Origin: JAKLDO01 sp035354435
Lineage (GTDB): Bacteria > UBP6 > UBA1177
Length of the DNA stretch: 40,531 nucleotides
Assembly: GCA_035354435.1 (NCBI GenBank)
Contig: DAOQAY010000002.1
Location: 1-40,531, forward strand
Direction: 5' to 3'
Part shown: positions 1-8,393 of the stretch, one piece after another
How positions within the stretch are numbered: position 1 is the first letter of the stretch
How the letters are laid out: every line of letters starts with the position of its first letter
Position numbers and translations under genes: made by a program
The notes under the pieces: model-generated
What the model saw: the letters and a program-made list of their open reading frames with translations, nothing else
What the model was told of the DNA's origin: nothing
Databases searched by the model: none

Positions 1-2863
1 AGATCGCACCTATTGCTGAAAATGGTACGGCAAGCATGACAAGGAATGTTTTGAAGATTGACTTTGTATTCATAAAAAGAAGCATGAAAATAAGGGCAAG
101 TGTGAACGGAATGACAAATTTCAATCGCTCTTTCACCCGCTCCATGTTTTCATACTGACCGCTCCACTGTAGAATATAGCCGTTTGGCACAGTTATAGTT
201 TTATCAGCAATACTTTTTTCAATTATCTTTTTTGCTTCATCAACATACCCGCCGACATCCCGTCCTGCAATATCGATATAGACATAACCGGTAATAAAAC
301 CGTTTTCATCCCTCAGCATTGCCGGACCTTCTTTTATCGTTATGTCGGCAAGCGCGGAAAGCGGGATCTGCTGATTCGAAGGTGTTGAAACCAGAACTCT
401 TCCCAGCCGGTCTATATCGCTTCTGAGTTCTCTTGGATATCTGACATTAACAGGGAACCGTTTTCTGCCGTCAATAGTTGAAGTCACATTCTCTCCGCCT
501 ATTGCACTCTGAATGACATTCTGAACTTCTTCAATTGTCAGTCCGTATCGGCTGAGCTGATCCCTTTTTGGGTCAAAATCAAGAAAGTATCCTCCAGTGA
601 CCCTTTCAGAAAATACACTTCTTGCACCGGGAATATTTTTTAACAACGGTTCAAGCTGACGCCCCAACTCTTCAATTTCTTCAGGCTTTTCGCCGAATAT
701 TTTTATTCCTGCCGGCGTTCTCATTCCTGTAGTAAGCATGTCCGTACGCGCCTTTATCGGCATTGTCCAGGCATTTGTGACACCGGGAATTTTCAGAGCA
801 TTATCCATTTCAGCAACAAGCTCATCCCATGAAATCCTGTCAGGCCAGATAGGACGGACGATAAATTTCAAAGATTCAGGCATCCATTCTGAATACCATC
901 TTTGTTTTGACCGCCATTCTTCCGGCTTTTTCAAAATAACAGTTGTTTCCATCATTGATAACGGTGCCGGATCTGTTGAAGTATCGGCACGACCTGCTTT
1001 CCCGAAAACTCTTTCAACTTCAGGAAACGACTTAATGACTTTATCCTGAGTCTGCATAAGCTCCGTGGCTTCGGCAACTGAAATTCCGGGAAGTGTTGTC
1101 GGCATATACAGAATTGAGCCTTCATTTAAAGGAGGCATGAACTCTGTCCCAAGCTTGAAATAAACAGGAATACTCAGTGCTACGGCCATAAAAGCCGCAA
1201 ATATTATTTTTTTCGGATGTTTCAGCACAAATTTGCAGAACGGCTCATAAATTTTCATTATCACACGGCTTATCGGGTGATTTTCTTCTTTGTAATACTT
1301 TCCGACAGTAATTGAAGTAAAAGCCGAAGCGAGGAATCGCGGTTTAAAAACAAATGGATCTATTCTTGCAAAGAGCATACGCATTGCCGGATCAAGAGTT
1401 ATGGCAAGCACTGCCGCCATCGCCATCGCAATGTTCTTTGAATAGGCAAGCGGCTTAAAAAGCCTTCCTTCCTGATCGATAAGGGTAAATATCGGAATAA
1501 ATGCCACCGCTATGACCAGAAGTGAGAAAAACACACTCGGACCCACTTCCAGAAGTGCTTCAAGCCTTACTTTATAAAAATCGCCGATAGAACCTTTTTC
1601 CTGCCAATGCTGTATCTTGTTGTAGGCATTTTCAACTTCTACAATCGCTCCGTCAACTAGAACTCCGATAGAAATTGCGATACCGGCAAGAGACATGATA
1701 TTTACAGAAACGCCTAGAAAATAAAGCGGAATGAACGAAAGAAGCACCGATACCGGAATGGTAACGATCGGTACAATAGCTGAAGGAAGATGCCACAGAA
1801 AAAGAAGTATGACCAGAGAAACAATTATCATTTCAAGAATAAGTTCATGCTTTAATGTTCCAAGCGCTCTGGTGATAAGATCTGACCGGTCGTAAGTTGT
1901 AATAATATCAACACCTTCCGGAAGTGAAGGTTTTATAGTTTCAAGTTTTTCCTTTACTCTGTTTATAACATTTAACGCATTTTCGCCGTGCCGCATGACA
2001 ATAATTCCGCCGACAGTATCACCTTTGCCGTCAAGGTCGGAAACACCTCTTCGCATCTCAGGTCCAAGTTCAACACGGGCAATGTCTTTGATCAGCACTG
2101 GAACCCCTTCGAGATTAGCTTTTACAACAATTGATTCAAAATCAGCAATTGTTTTAGCGTATCCGCCGACTCTGACCATATACTCTATACCGCTCCATTC
2201 GATAAGTCTGCCACCTGTTTCGTTATTGGATTTTTTAACAGAATCTATCACATCCGGAAGCGACAAACCGTATGCCGACAAACGGTTGGGATCAATAACT
2301 ATCTGATATTGCTTTACAAATCCACCGACAGAAGCGACTTCTGAAACACCCGGAACAGATTGAAGTGCAAAACGCATTGTCCAATCCTGAAAAGAACGGA
2401 GCTCATCAAGCGACATTTTGCCCGATCTGTCGATCAGCGCATATTGATAAACCCAGCCAAGCCCTGTAGCATCAGGACCGAGCTCAGTCTGAACACCTTC
2501 AGGAAGTCTGTTGGAAATTTTCTGGAGATATTCAAGAACTCTTGACCTTGCCCAGTAAATATCAGTTCCATCTTTAAAAATGACATAAACATAAGAAAAA
2601 CCGAAATCAGAAAAACCGCGGATAGATTTTACCTGCGGCGCACCGAGAAGTGAACTGACGATCGGATAAGTTACCTGATCTTCAATGATATCCGGCGAAC
2701 GGTCCCATTTTGAATAGATGATAACCTGTGTATCGGAAAGATCCGGCAGAGCGTCAAGATTTATCTCTTTTAAATATGTGAAAGCCATAAAGCACAGACC
2801 GGCAACTGCAAAAATCACAAACAGTCTGTTCTTAGCCGAGAATTCAATAATTTTTCGTATCAT
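1..2863 (-). CDS. cusA: CusA/CzcA-type heavy-metal RND efflux pump (partial, C-terminus off the left edge)
   Basis: Inner-membrane proton-driven pump of a tripartite metal-efflux system. About 954 residues are present from ATG 2863; the family is about 1,040 long, so only the C-terminal end is missing. The start MIRKIIEFSAKN is followed by NLDALPDLSDTQVI, TYPIVSSLL, RGFSDFGFSYVYVIF, GTDIYWARSRVLEYL and ELGPDATGLGW, the N-terminal signature of the CusA (HME-RND) branch. The TM4 motif GVLVDGAIVEVEN at about 1635-1675 carries the family's acidic residue for proton relay. Later come TEFMPPLNEGSILYMPTTLP and RTDMLTTGMRTPAGIKIFG. The Met-rich periplasmic positions favour monovalent Cu/Ag over Zn/Co, but I did not map each Met to a structure, so the substrate is inferred. 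Its ATG overlaps the stop of the upstream adaptor gene (ATGA), implying translational coupling. Confidence 0.95.
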   Translation of the reverse strand, partial: MIRKIIEFSAKNRLFVIFAVAGLCFMAFTYLKEINLDALPDLSDTQVIIYSKWDRSPDIIEDQVTYPIVSSLLGAPQVKSIRGFSDFGFSYVYVIFKDGTDIYWARSRVLEYLQKISNRLPEGVQTELGPDATGLGWVYQYALIDRSGKMSLDELRSFQDWTMRFALQSVPGVSEVASVGGFVKQYQIVIDPNRLSAYGLSLPDVIDSVKKSNNETGGRLIEWSGIEYMVRVGGYAKTIADFESIVVKANLEGVPVLIKDIARVELGPEMRRGVSDLDGKGDTVGGIIVMRHGENALNVINRVKEKLETIKPSLPEGVDIITTYDRSDLITRALGTLKHELILEMIIVSLVILLFLWHLPSAIVPIVTIPVSVLLSFIPLYFLGVSVNIMSLAGIAISIGVLVDGAIVEVENAYNKIQHWQEKGSIGDFYKVRLEALLEVGPSVFFSLLVIAVAFIPIFTLIDQEGRLFKPLAYSKNIAMAMAAVLAITLDPAMRMLFARIDPFVFKPRFLASAFTSITVGKYYKEENHPISRVIMKIYEPFCKFVLKHPKKIIFAAFMAVALSIPVYFKLGTEFMPPLNEGSILYMPTTLPGISVAEATELMQTQDKVIKSFPEVERVFGKAGRADTSTDPAPLSMMETTVILKKPEEWRSKQRWYSEWMPESLKFIVRPIWPDRISWDELVAEMDNALKIPGVTNAWTMPIKARTDMLTTGMRTPAGIKIFGEKPEEIEELGRQLEPLLKNIPGARSVFSERVTGGYFLDFDPKRDQLSRYGLTIEEVQNVIQSAIGGENVTSTIDGRKRFPVNVRYPRELRSDIDRLGRVLVSTPSNQQIPLSALADITIKEGPAMLRDENGFITGYVYIDIAGRDVGGYVDEAKKIIEKSIADKTITVPNGYILQWSGQYENMERVKERLKFVIPFTLALIFMLLFMNTKSIFKTFLVMLAVPFSAIGAI

Positions 2864-4113
2864 CAGTGTCCTGCTTGAATTCTTGATTCCGAATCAAGAA
2901 GAAAATTTCCTTTCACAGCAACTTTTTCACCTTCGCTGATACCTTCTTTAATTATTACAGAACCTTCAGCCCTGAAAAGAACCGTCACTTCCCTTGGTGA
3001 AAAGCCTCCATTACTGTTTTCGACATAGACGATCTGTCTTGTACCTGTGTCAATAACTGCTGAATCGGGAATCGAAATCCCTTTGACAGAATCCGAAGAA
3101 AGGTCAATATTTACAAACATTCCCGGTTTCAACTGGTTCCTGCCGTTATCAAAATCAAAACGGACTTTCAGTGTTCTTGTGTCTGTGCTGATGAACGGAT
3201 AAATGTAGCTCACAGCACCTGAGAACTTTTTAGAATTATCGTAAGGGATTGTAATTACAGCTTTTTTACCAATTTTCATAAAAACTGCTTCGCTTTCATA
3301 AATAACCGCTTCTATCCATATCCTTGAAAGATCTGTAACACTGAAAAGTTCCAGCCCTGAGTCAACAGCCTGCCCTTCAAAAATATTTTTTGCAGAAACG
3401 AACCCTTTTGCCGGAGACATAAGCGTCACTGCTTTCTGCGGAATTCCAGTCTGCTCTATCTCTGAGATAACAGCTTCCGGAACATCATAAAGCTCAAGTT
3501 TTCTGCGGACCGCCGATACAAGCTGTTCACCGGCATCTCCAAGATCCTTGGATTTAAGTGCCTGAATATATTCCTGCTGCGTTGCAAGAAGCTCGGGAGA
3601 ATAAATTGAAAGTATCGGCTCGCCTTTACGGACTTCCTGACCTGTAAAATTTATAAAAAGCTTTTCTATCCAGCCTGATATCTTTGTGTGAACATGCCTT
3701 ATTCTTGTCTCATCCGGCACAACACTCCCCACGGTACGGATCGAGCGGCTTATCTGTTCAGTTTTTGCTTCAATAGTCTGAACTCCGGCAAGATTCCGTT
3801 CTCTTTCATTTAAAATAACATCTGCATGACCTTCCACAGCATCGGTTTGTTTTTCAACACTATTTTTCTTTACTAGCACAAGATCCATTCCGCAGATAGG
3901 ACATTTATCAGGGTGATCGGCTGTTATCTGAGGATGCATCGGACACCGGTAAAGCAACTTCTCCTCTGCTTTGACATGTTCTGACTGTTCATTTGCATTT
4001 TTTGCGGCTGAAAAATATTTAAAAACCGACACAGCAGACATAGCAACTGCAATTACAAGCAGAATTAAAGACAGAACTTTAAGAATACTATGTATGTTCA
4101 CTTTATTTTTCAT
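2863..4113 (-). CDS. cusB: CusB-like periplasmic adaptor with N-terminal heavy-metal-binding domain
   Basis: Membrane-fusion protein linking the RND pump to the outer-membrane channel; 416 aa. Residues 11-35 form an uncleaved-looking N-terminal membrane anchor. They are followed at about 54-82 by YRCPMHPQI and CPICGMDLVLV, the four-Cys plus His/Met motif of the heavy-metal-binding domain found at the front of many CusB proteins. From about 98 on the HlyD/CusB core is seen: VRTVGSVVPDETR, the barrel-sandwich half GWIEKLFINFTGQEV, an alpha-hairpin around 165-215, the second half AVTLMSPAKGFVS, and C-terminal beta-barrel segments including GMFVNIDL. The gene starts one base after the CusC-like stop and ends inside the cusA start. 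Fusion of the metal-binding module to the adaptor may stand in for a separate CusF chaperone, none of which is visible here. Confidence 0.93.
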   Translation of the reverse strand: MKNKVNIHSILKVLSLILLVIAVAMSAVSVFKYFSAAKNANEQSEHVKAEEKLLYRCPMHPQITADHPDKCPICGMDLVLVKKNSVEKQTDAVEGHADVILNERERNLAGVQTIEAKTEQISRSIRTVGSVVPDETRIRHVHTKISGWIEKLFINFTGQEVRKGEPILSIYSPELLATQQEYIQALKSKDLGDAGEQLVSAVRRKLELYDVPEAVISEIEQTGIPQKAVTLMSPAKGFVSAKNIFEGQAVDSGLELFSVTDLSRIWIEAVIYESEAVFMKIGKKAVITIPYDNSKKFSGAVSYIYPFISTDTRTLKVRFDFDNGRNQLKPGMFVNIDLSSDSVKGISIPDSAVIDTGTRQIVYVENSNGGFSPREVTVLFRAEGSVIIKEGISEGEKVAVKGNFLLDSESRIQAGH

Positions 4114-4114
4114 C

Positions 4115-5398
4115 TTATTTCTCCAATGCTTTCTGATACGCAGGTTCAGTAAGCTTTTTAATTGATGCGTAAACTACAAACCGGTCAGATTCAAGCTTGC
4201 TCAACCGGATTTTTGCATCAAGCCAGAGTCTTGCATTTTCAATAACTTCCGCAAAATTTCCTATACCTGCCAGATAATTTATCCGTGATGATTCAAAAGC
4301 TTTATAATTTTCAGGAATAATAGTTGTGCGGTAAAGTTTTATCTGACTGTTATAATTTTTCCACCGGGCGGCAAGCGAATTAAACTCCGCCCGGAAAAAT
4401 AATTCTGCAGATTTCAGCTCTGATCTTGCAGCTGCAACTTCATAATCTGCCGCTTTTTTTATTGGAGTCTGCTTAGAACTTTTCCAGATCGGCAGTTCAA
4501 CACCGAAATTCAACATCAATACCGGTTCTTTCATTCCGTCGACACCGGCTCCGACACCAAATGAAAAATCGGGATACTGATCAAATTTTGCCGAATCAGC
4601 TTTTTTGACAGATGATGCGACTTCGGCTTTTTTCAGCAATATCAACGCAGAGTTATCAGCGATTTTTGCCGGTGAAATATAAATATCCATAAAACCATCA
4701 TCAATCTCAGGCAGTTTCAAAACAACCGGAATTTTCAACGACTCAGCGGAACCGAGCAGTGCCTCAAGTCCTGAAATAATTGTCAACCGGTCTGTTCCTA
4801 TTTCGTTAAGTCGTTCATCGATCCGCAACAACTCAATCTGGAGTTTTATCAGCTCCGTCATATTTGAATCACCGGAAGTATATTTTGCAGAAAGTGTATC
4901 TGACATCATTCTTATAAATTCTTTAGAAATTCCGAGTAATTCAATCTCTTTATCGATTAAATAAATATCTGCGAACGACTTAGTTACATTGAAAACGATA
5001 TCTCTTGCCACAAGCTCGATTTCAGCAGTTTTCACCGCTTTTTCCGATTCTGCCACGGCAATACGGGAGCCGCTTTTTCCCGGATATGGCAGAGTCTGAC
5101 TGTATTCAATGATTCCGTAAGATGACGGACCGGGAGGAACAAGTCCCATGAAAGATCCGCCAATTGACAACATCGGATCAGGCCATGCCCCGGCAGGTTT
5201 TACAAGCTCTCTGGCTGCGGCAAGTCGTGACTTCATCGCATCAATTGAGGGTGAACCGGAAAGAGCCTTTTCAGCTATTTTTTGAATTATAATGTCAGTG
5301 GATTCGTTCTTTTGACCGCTTTCCTGCGCAAGAACAGTGAACGATATCAAAGCAAAAGCACTTAAAATCGTCAACTTAACGGTCAATCTTTGATCCAT
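4115..5398 (-). CDS. TolC/CusC-family outer-membrane efflux channel
   Basis: Outer-membrane factor of the metal-efflux complex; 427 aa. A classical signal peptide ends near residue 25 (ISFTVLAQES). There is no lipobox, unlike E. coli CusC, which is lipidated. The mature part carries two similar halves of long amphipathic helices typical of the OEP family: SGSPSIDAMKSRLAAARELVKPAGAWPDPMLSIGG is the usual opening, followed by repeated coiled-coil stretches, FGVELPIW in the second half and a C-terminal helix around RINYLAGIGNFAEVIENARLWLDAK. It sits 10 bp after the YHS-domain gene and 1 bp before cusB, so outer-membrane channel, adaptor and pump are translated in export-complex order. Metal specificity is inferred from the neighbours only. 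Confidence 0.9.
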   Translation of the reverse strand: MDQRLTVKLTILSAFALISFTVLAQESGQKNESTDIIIQKIAEKALSGSPSIDAMKSRLAAARELVKPAGAWPDPMLSIGGSFMGLVPPGPSSYGIIEYSQTLPYPGKSGSRIAVAESEKAVKTAEIELVARDIVFNVTKSFADIYLIDKEIELLGISKEFIRMMSDTLSAKYTSGDSNMTELIKLQIELLRIDERLNEIGTDRLTIISGLEALLGSAESLKIPVVLKLPEIDDGFMDIYISPAKIADNSALILLKKAEVASSVKKADSAKFDQYPDFSFGVGAGVDGMKEPVLMLNFGVELPIWKSSKQTPIKKAADYEVAAARSELKSAELFFRAEFNSLAARWKNYNSQIKLYRTTIIPENYKAFESSRINYLAGIGNFAEVIENARLWLDAKIRLSKLESDRFVVYASIKKLTEPAYQKALEK

Positions 5399-5408
5399 AC
5401 TGTTTTTT

Positions 5409-5744
5409 TCACTTCTTTTTAGTGCCAGTTTTTAAATACTTTTCAGGATCTTTGTCAAATGTGGCTTTGCAACTTGGACAGCAGTAATAAACGAATTTTC
5501 CTTTATACTCTGAATGTGCGGTATCTTTAGTAATTACAAATATTTCGCCGGTAACTGGACAGATCGCCTTGACCCCTTCTTTCTGAGGAGCATCAAAGAC
5601 CATTTTTGCTTCAGATACAGACGGTTTTACCTCTGTTGTCTTTTTAGCGTCATCTTTTTTAGGCTCGGTTTTTGTCTGAGCGGAAAGAGATATTGCACAG
5701 AAAATCAGCAAAATAAAAGTATTGATCGCAAAAAACTTTCTCAT
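5409..5744 (-). CDS. Exported YHS/TRASH-like metal-binding protein, first gene of the efflux operon
   Basis: Small 111-aa protein with a clear signal peptide (MRKFFAINTFILLIFCAISLSAQT, cleavage near 22), a Lys/Glu-rich linker at 24-55, then a YHS-like module at 56-105. The module has CPVTGEIF, then YKGKFVYYCCPSC and FDKDPEKYL, which fits the family pattern Cys-Pro-x-x-Gly, Tyr-x-Gly-Lys-x-Tyr-x-x-Cys-x-x-x-Cys, Phe, Asp-Pro. YHS domains are common in copper and other heavy-metal resistance loci. Leading the cusCBA-type operon, it is a reasonable periplasmic metal chaperone or sensor, though that role is inferred. The start is ATG 5744, preceded by AAGGAG at good spacing and by a sigma70-like promoter. 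Confidence 0.85.
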   Translation of the reverse strand: MRKFFAINTFILLIFCAISLSAQTKTEPKKDDAKKTTEVKPSVSEAKMVFDAPQKEGVKAICPVTGEIFVITKDTAHSEYKGKFVYYCCPSCKATFDKDPEKYLKTGTKKK

Positions 5745-5779
5745 GTCTAACTCCTTAAAATAATTAATCGGGAACTCGC

Positions 5780-5808
5780 ATTTTAATTTTTATACTACTA
5801 AAAGTCAA
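5780..5808 (-). promoter_or_regulatory. Sigma70-like promoter of the metal-efflux operon
   Basis: On the minus strand TTGACT (5803-5808) and TAAAAT (5780-5785) are separated by 17 bp, with the first operon ATG 36 bp past the -10 box and an AAGGAG ribosome site between. The normal spacer argues against a MerR/CueR-type activator, which typically works on 19-20 bp spacers. I saw no convincing metal-regulator palindrome over it. Confidence 0.65.
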
Positions 5809-5815
5809 CCTATTA

Positions 5816-6247
5816 TCAGATATTGTACATTTCAAAATTACCTGCGTTTTTTTGTGCCAGTTCGGCAAGAGTTTTTGAAATTAGTGCTTTCTTTAACGAT
5901 TCTGAGATTTCTTTCCAGAGACCGGCGGTATCGCAATTGGAAAATCTTTCGCAACATTCTTTATTTACTGCACATCCGACTAATTCGAGCGGCCCGTTCA
6001 GGGCGATGAAAATATCATACGCTGATATTTCTTCAGCTTTTTTTGCCAGTCTGTAACCGCCTTTGTTGCCTCTTTCGCTTTTGACAAGTCCGGCATTTCT
6101 GAGCATTGTAAAAAGCTGTTCAAGATATTTTTCGCTAAGATCCTGATTTTTCGCTATAATTCCGAGCATTACAGGTGCATCACCATTTCTTCTGGCAAGC
6201 TCGATCATTGCTCTCATTCCATAACGGACTTTTGTTGATATTTTCAT
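5816..6247 (-). CDS. Rrf2-family transcriptional regulator (IscR/CymR-like) with Cys cluster
   Basis: 143-aa winged-helix regulator. The N-terminus MKISTKVRYGMRAMIELARR, followed by the recognition segment ISEKYLEQLF-type (here LSEKYLEQLF) and ERGNKGGYRLAK, is the canonical Rrf2 DNA-binding domain. Residues about 92-105 read GCAVNKECCERFSNC, a C-x5-CC-x5-C arrangement that matches the three-Cys spacing used by IscR to hold a [2Fe-2S] cluster, with one extra Cys. It is followed by LWKEISESLKKAL, the usual dimerisation helix. It lies 6 bp behind cysK in the same direction. Rrf2 regulators linked to cysK are known (CymR in Firmicutes controls cysteine metabolism and binds CysK), while the Cys cluster points to Fe-S sensing. 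Which signal applies here cannot be settled from sequence. Confidence 0.9.
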   Translation of the reverse strand: MKISTKVRYGMRAMIELARRNGDAPVMLGIIAKNQDLSEKYLEQLFTMLRNAGLVKSERGNKGGYRLAKKAEEISAYDIFIALNGPLELVGCAVNKECCERFSNCDTAGLWKEISESLKKALISKTLAELAQKNAGNFEMYNI

Positions 6248-6253
6248 TATACC

Positions 6254-7177
6254 TCACTCAAAAAGTGCTGTCGACAGATACCTTTCGCCGGTATCAGGAA
6301 TGATCACTACAATTCTTTTACCTTTATTTTCAGGTCTTGAAGCGACTGTTCTAGCTGCAGAAAGTGCCGCACCAGATGAAATGCCGCAGAAAACACCTTC
6401 TTCCTTTGCTATTTTTCTGCTTTCAGAAAATGCATCATCGGTTGTTATTTTCAGAATTTCATCAACAACACTCTTATCAAAAACAGCCGGAACAAATCCT
6501 GCTCCGATTCCCTGAAGTTTGTGCGGACCGGGGTTACCGCCTGAAAGTACAGGAGAATCAGCAGGTTCGACAGCAATGATCTTAACCGATGGATATTTCT
6601 CTTTAAGAACTTTTCCTACACCGGTAATTGTGCCGCCTGTTCCTACACCGGCTACAAAAAAATCAATTTTTCCACCACAGTCATTGATAATTTCAACTGC
6701 TGTAGTCCTTGTATGAATCTCAGGATTTGCCGGATTGGAAAACTGCTGAAGAATTATATATCCATTGTCGGAGGCGAGCTTTTCAGCAGCCTCGACTGCA
6801 CCTTTCATCCCTTTTTCACCGGGAGTAAGCACCAGCTCTGCACCAAATACTTTAAGAAGCTTCCTTCTTTCCACACTCATTGTTTCAGGCATTGTCAAAA
6901 TAAGCCTGTATCCTTTTACTGCACAGACAAAAGCAAGACCCACACCTGTATTTCCGCTTGTAGGCTCGACAATCGTCACACCTTTTTTAACCACACCTCT
7001 TTTTTCACCGTCTTCGATCATCGCAAGAGCAATTCTGTCTTTAATGCTTGATACCGGATTAAAAAACTCAATCTTTGCAATTACTTCAGCACCGGTATCA
7101 GAACTCATTCTGTTAAGTCTGACCAAAGGAGTTTTACCGACAAGCTCCAGCATCGAATTAAAAATCTTTTCTTTCAT
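6254..7177 (-). CDS. cysK: Cysteine synthase (O-acetylserine sulfhydrylase)
   Basis: PLP enzyme making L-cysteine from O-acetylserine and sulfide in the cytoplasm. At 307 aa it is full length for the family. Key motifs: the Schiff-base lysine K46 in PVSSIKDRIA, the substrate-binding TSGNTG at 73-78, the PLP-phosphate loop GTGGTITG at 179-186, SGGNPGPHKLQGIGAGF at about 212-228, and the ring-nitrogen serine in CGISSGAA (S267). ATG 7177 follows GAGGAGG at ideal spacing. It is the first gene of a two-gene unit with the Rrf2 regulator, and the 70 bp upstream contain a perfect inverted repeat that may be its operator. A cystathionine beta-synthase or CysM assignment is less likely because no CBS domain or CysM-type features are seen. 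Confidence 0.95.
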   Translation of the reverse strand: MKEKIFNSMLELVGKTPLVRLNRMSSDTGAEVIAKIEFFNPVSSIKDRIALAMIEDGEKRGVVKKGVTIVEPTSGNTGVGLAFVCAVKGYRLILTMPETMSVERRKLLKVFGAELVLTPGEKGMKGAVEAAEKLASDNGYIILQQFSNPANPEIHTRTTAVEIINDCGGKIDFFVAGVGTGGTITGVGKVLKEKYPSVKIIAVEPADSPVLSGGNPGPHKLQGIGAGFVPAVFDKSVVDEILKITTDDAFSESRKIAKEEGVFCGISSGAALSAARTVASRPENKGKRIVVIIPDTGERYLSTALFE

Positions 7178-7205
7178 AATTACCTCCTCAAAAACAATTC
7201 ATAGT

Positions 7206-7228
7206 TTTCATAGCAGCTTACTATGAAA
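7206..7228 (-). promoter_or_regulatory. Candidate Rrf2 operator upstream of cysK
   Basis: Perfect inverted repeat TTTCATAG (7206-7213) / CTATGAAA (7221-7228) with a 7-bp centre. On the minus strand a further CTATGAAT half-site follows directly. It sits between the helicase stop and the cysK start, about 30-50 bp upstream of the cysK ATG, with a TTGCAC possible -35 box next to it. No U-run follows, so an intrinsic terminator is unlikely. Binding by the downstream-encoded Rrf2 protein is an inference. Confidence 0.45.
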
Positions 7229-7247
7229 TGACAGAAGTGCAAGTTAT

Positions 7248-8393
7248 TTATTCGGATAAATTAAGAAATCCTTGAGACAACGACGCTTTTTTGAGAATAA
7301 AACCGAAGTGTTTTGAATGTTTTTCAAGTAATTTCATGTCGTATGGAGTTACAAGGGATATTGCTATTCCTTTTTTTCCAGCTCTTGCAGTACGCCCGAT
7401 TCTGTGCAAATAATCAAGACTATCTTCCGGCATATCAAAATTGATAACAAAATCGACATCTTTTATATCAAGACCTCTTGCGGATATATCCGAACTTACC
7501 ATAAACGGAGCATCACCCTTTCTGAAACTGTCAAGTGCCTGCTTTCTTTCAAGTTTTTTAAATCTTCCGTGCATAGAAGCGATTTTCAGCTTGTGGAATG
7601 TGAGCTTTTCAGCAAGCTCTGTGATCTTGTCGTCACTATTCATAAAAACCAGTGCTTTCTGAGGCATTATCGCAGCATAGATCTTCCTTAACATTAATAT
7701 TTTGTCTCTGGAATCGGTCTCAATATAAAAATGTTCGACATCTTTGTTTATCTTGTATTCATTCGAAGTTTTTACGATCTTTGCATCTTTTGTTATCTTG
7801 ACCGCTCTTTTTAAAGTCTGATCAGTGATGGAAGCTGAAAATAGAACTGTCTGCCGGTTTGTCCTCACCAGTTTCTTTATGAGTTTTAAAAGAACATCAA
7901 AGTTCGTATCATCAAGCATTTTATCTGCTTCATCGATAATAAGAGTTTCAATATCCACTGCAATTCTTTTCTTTTCTATCAGCTCAATTATGCGACCGGC
8001 AGTACCTACAATGATATGCGGTTTTTTCTTGAGTTTATCAATCTGACGCATAATGTTGGCACCGCCGATACACTGTGCAGAAGTTATTTTTGTTCCTGAA
8101 TCCGTTATAAGCGCTTCGATAACCCGCTGTATCTGAATCGCCAGCTCATGAGTCGGTGAAACAATAACCGCCTGATTTCTGATTTCATCTTTTTTAATTT
8201 TCATAAAAAGCGGAAGAAGATATGCGAGTGTTTTTCCGCTTCCGGTCTCAGAACATCCGATAACATCATTTCCTTCAAGAAGCAGTTTTATGCTTTCAAA
8301 CTGAATTTTTGCAGGAACCGTTATGTTCTGTTTTTGAAGTGCATTGATCAGTTCAGGTGAAATTCCGGTTTCGTTGAATGAATTTTCCATCAT
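7248..8393 (-). CDS. DEAD-box ATP-dependent RNA helicase with variant motifs
   Basis: 381-aa RNA helicase core with essentially no C-terminal extension. Visible motifs are the Q-motif region (ISPELINALQ...TVPAKIQ), motif I SETGSGKT at 48-55, motif Ia PTHELA at about 80-85 (usual PTRELA), GG and TAGR, motif II DEAD, motif III SAS (usual SAT), then MHGRF, ARGLDIKDVDFVINFDMP and motif VI HRIGRTAR. All ATP-binding residues are present, so it is probably active. The Arg-to-His change in Ia affects an RNA-contact motif. Its ATG overlaps the stop of the upstream ankyrin gene (ATGA), so it is translationally coupled to that exported protein, an odd pairing. Likely roles are RNA remodelling in ribosome assembly or decay. 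The subfamily cannot be fixed. Confidence 0.92.
   Translation of the reverse strand: MMENSFNETGISPELINALQKQNITVPAKIQFESIKLLLEGNDVIGCSETGSGKTLAYLLPLFMKIKKDEIRNQAVIVSPTHELAIQIQRVIEALITDSGTKITSAQCIGGANIMRQIDKLKKKPHIIVGTAGRIIELIEKKRIAVDIETLIIDEADKMLDDTNFDVLLKLIKKLVRTNRQTVLFSASITDQTLKRAVKITKDAKIVKTSNEYKINKDVEHFYIETDSRDKILMLRKIYAAIMPQKALVFMNSDDKITELAEKLTFHKLKIASMHGRFKKLERKQALDSFRKGDAPFMVSSDISARGLDIKDVDFVINFDMPEDSLDYLHRIGRTARAGKKGIAISLVTPYDMKLLEKHSKHFGFILKKASLSQGFLNLSE

Noticed and set aside
7206..7228. Inverted repeat as intrinsic terminator of the helicase gene
   Set aside because: The stem is A/T-rich and no T-run follows on the minus strand.
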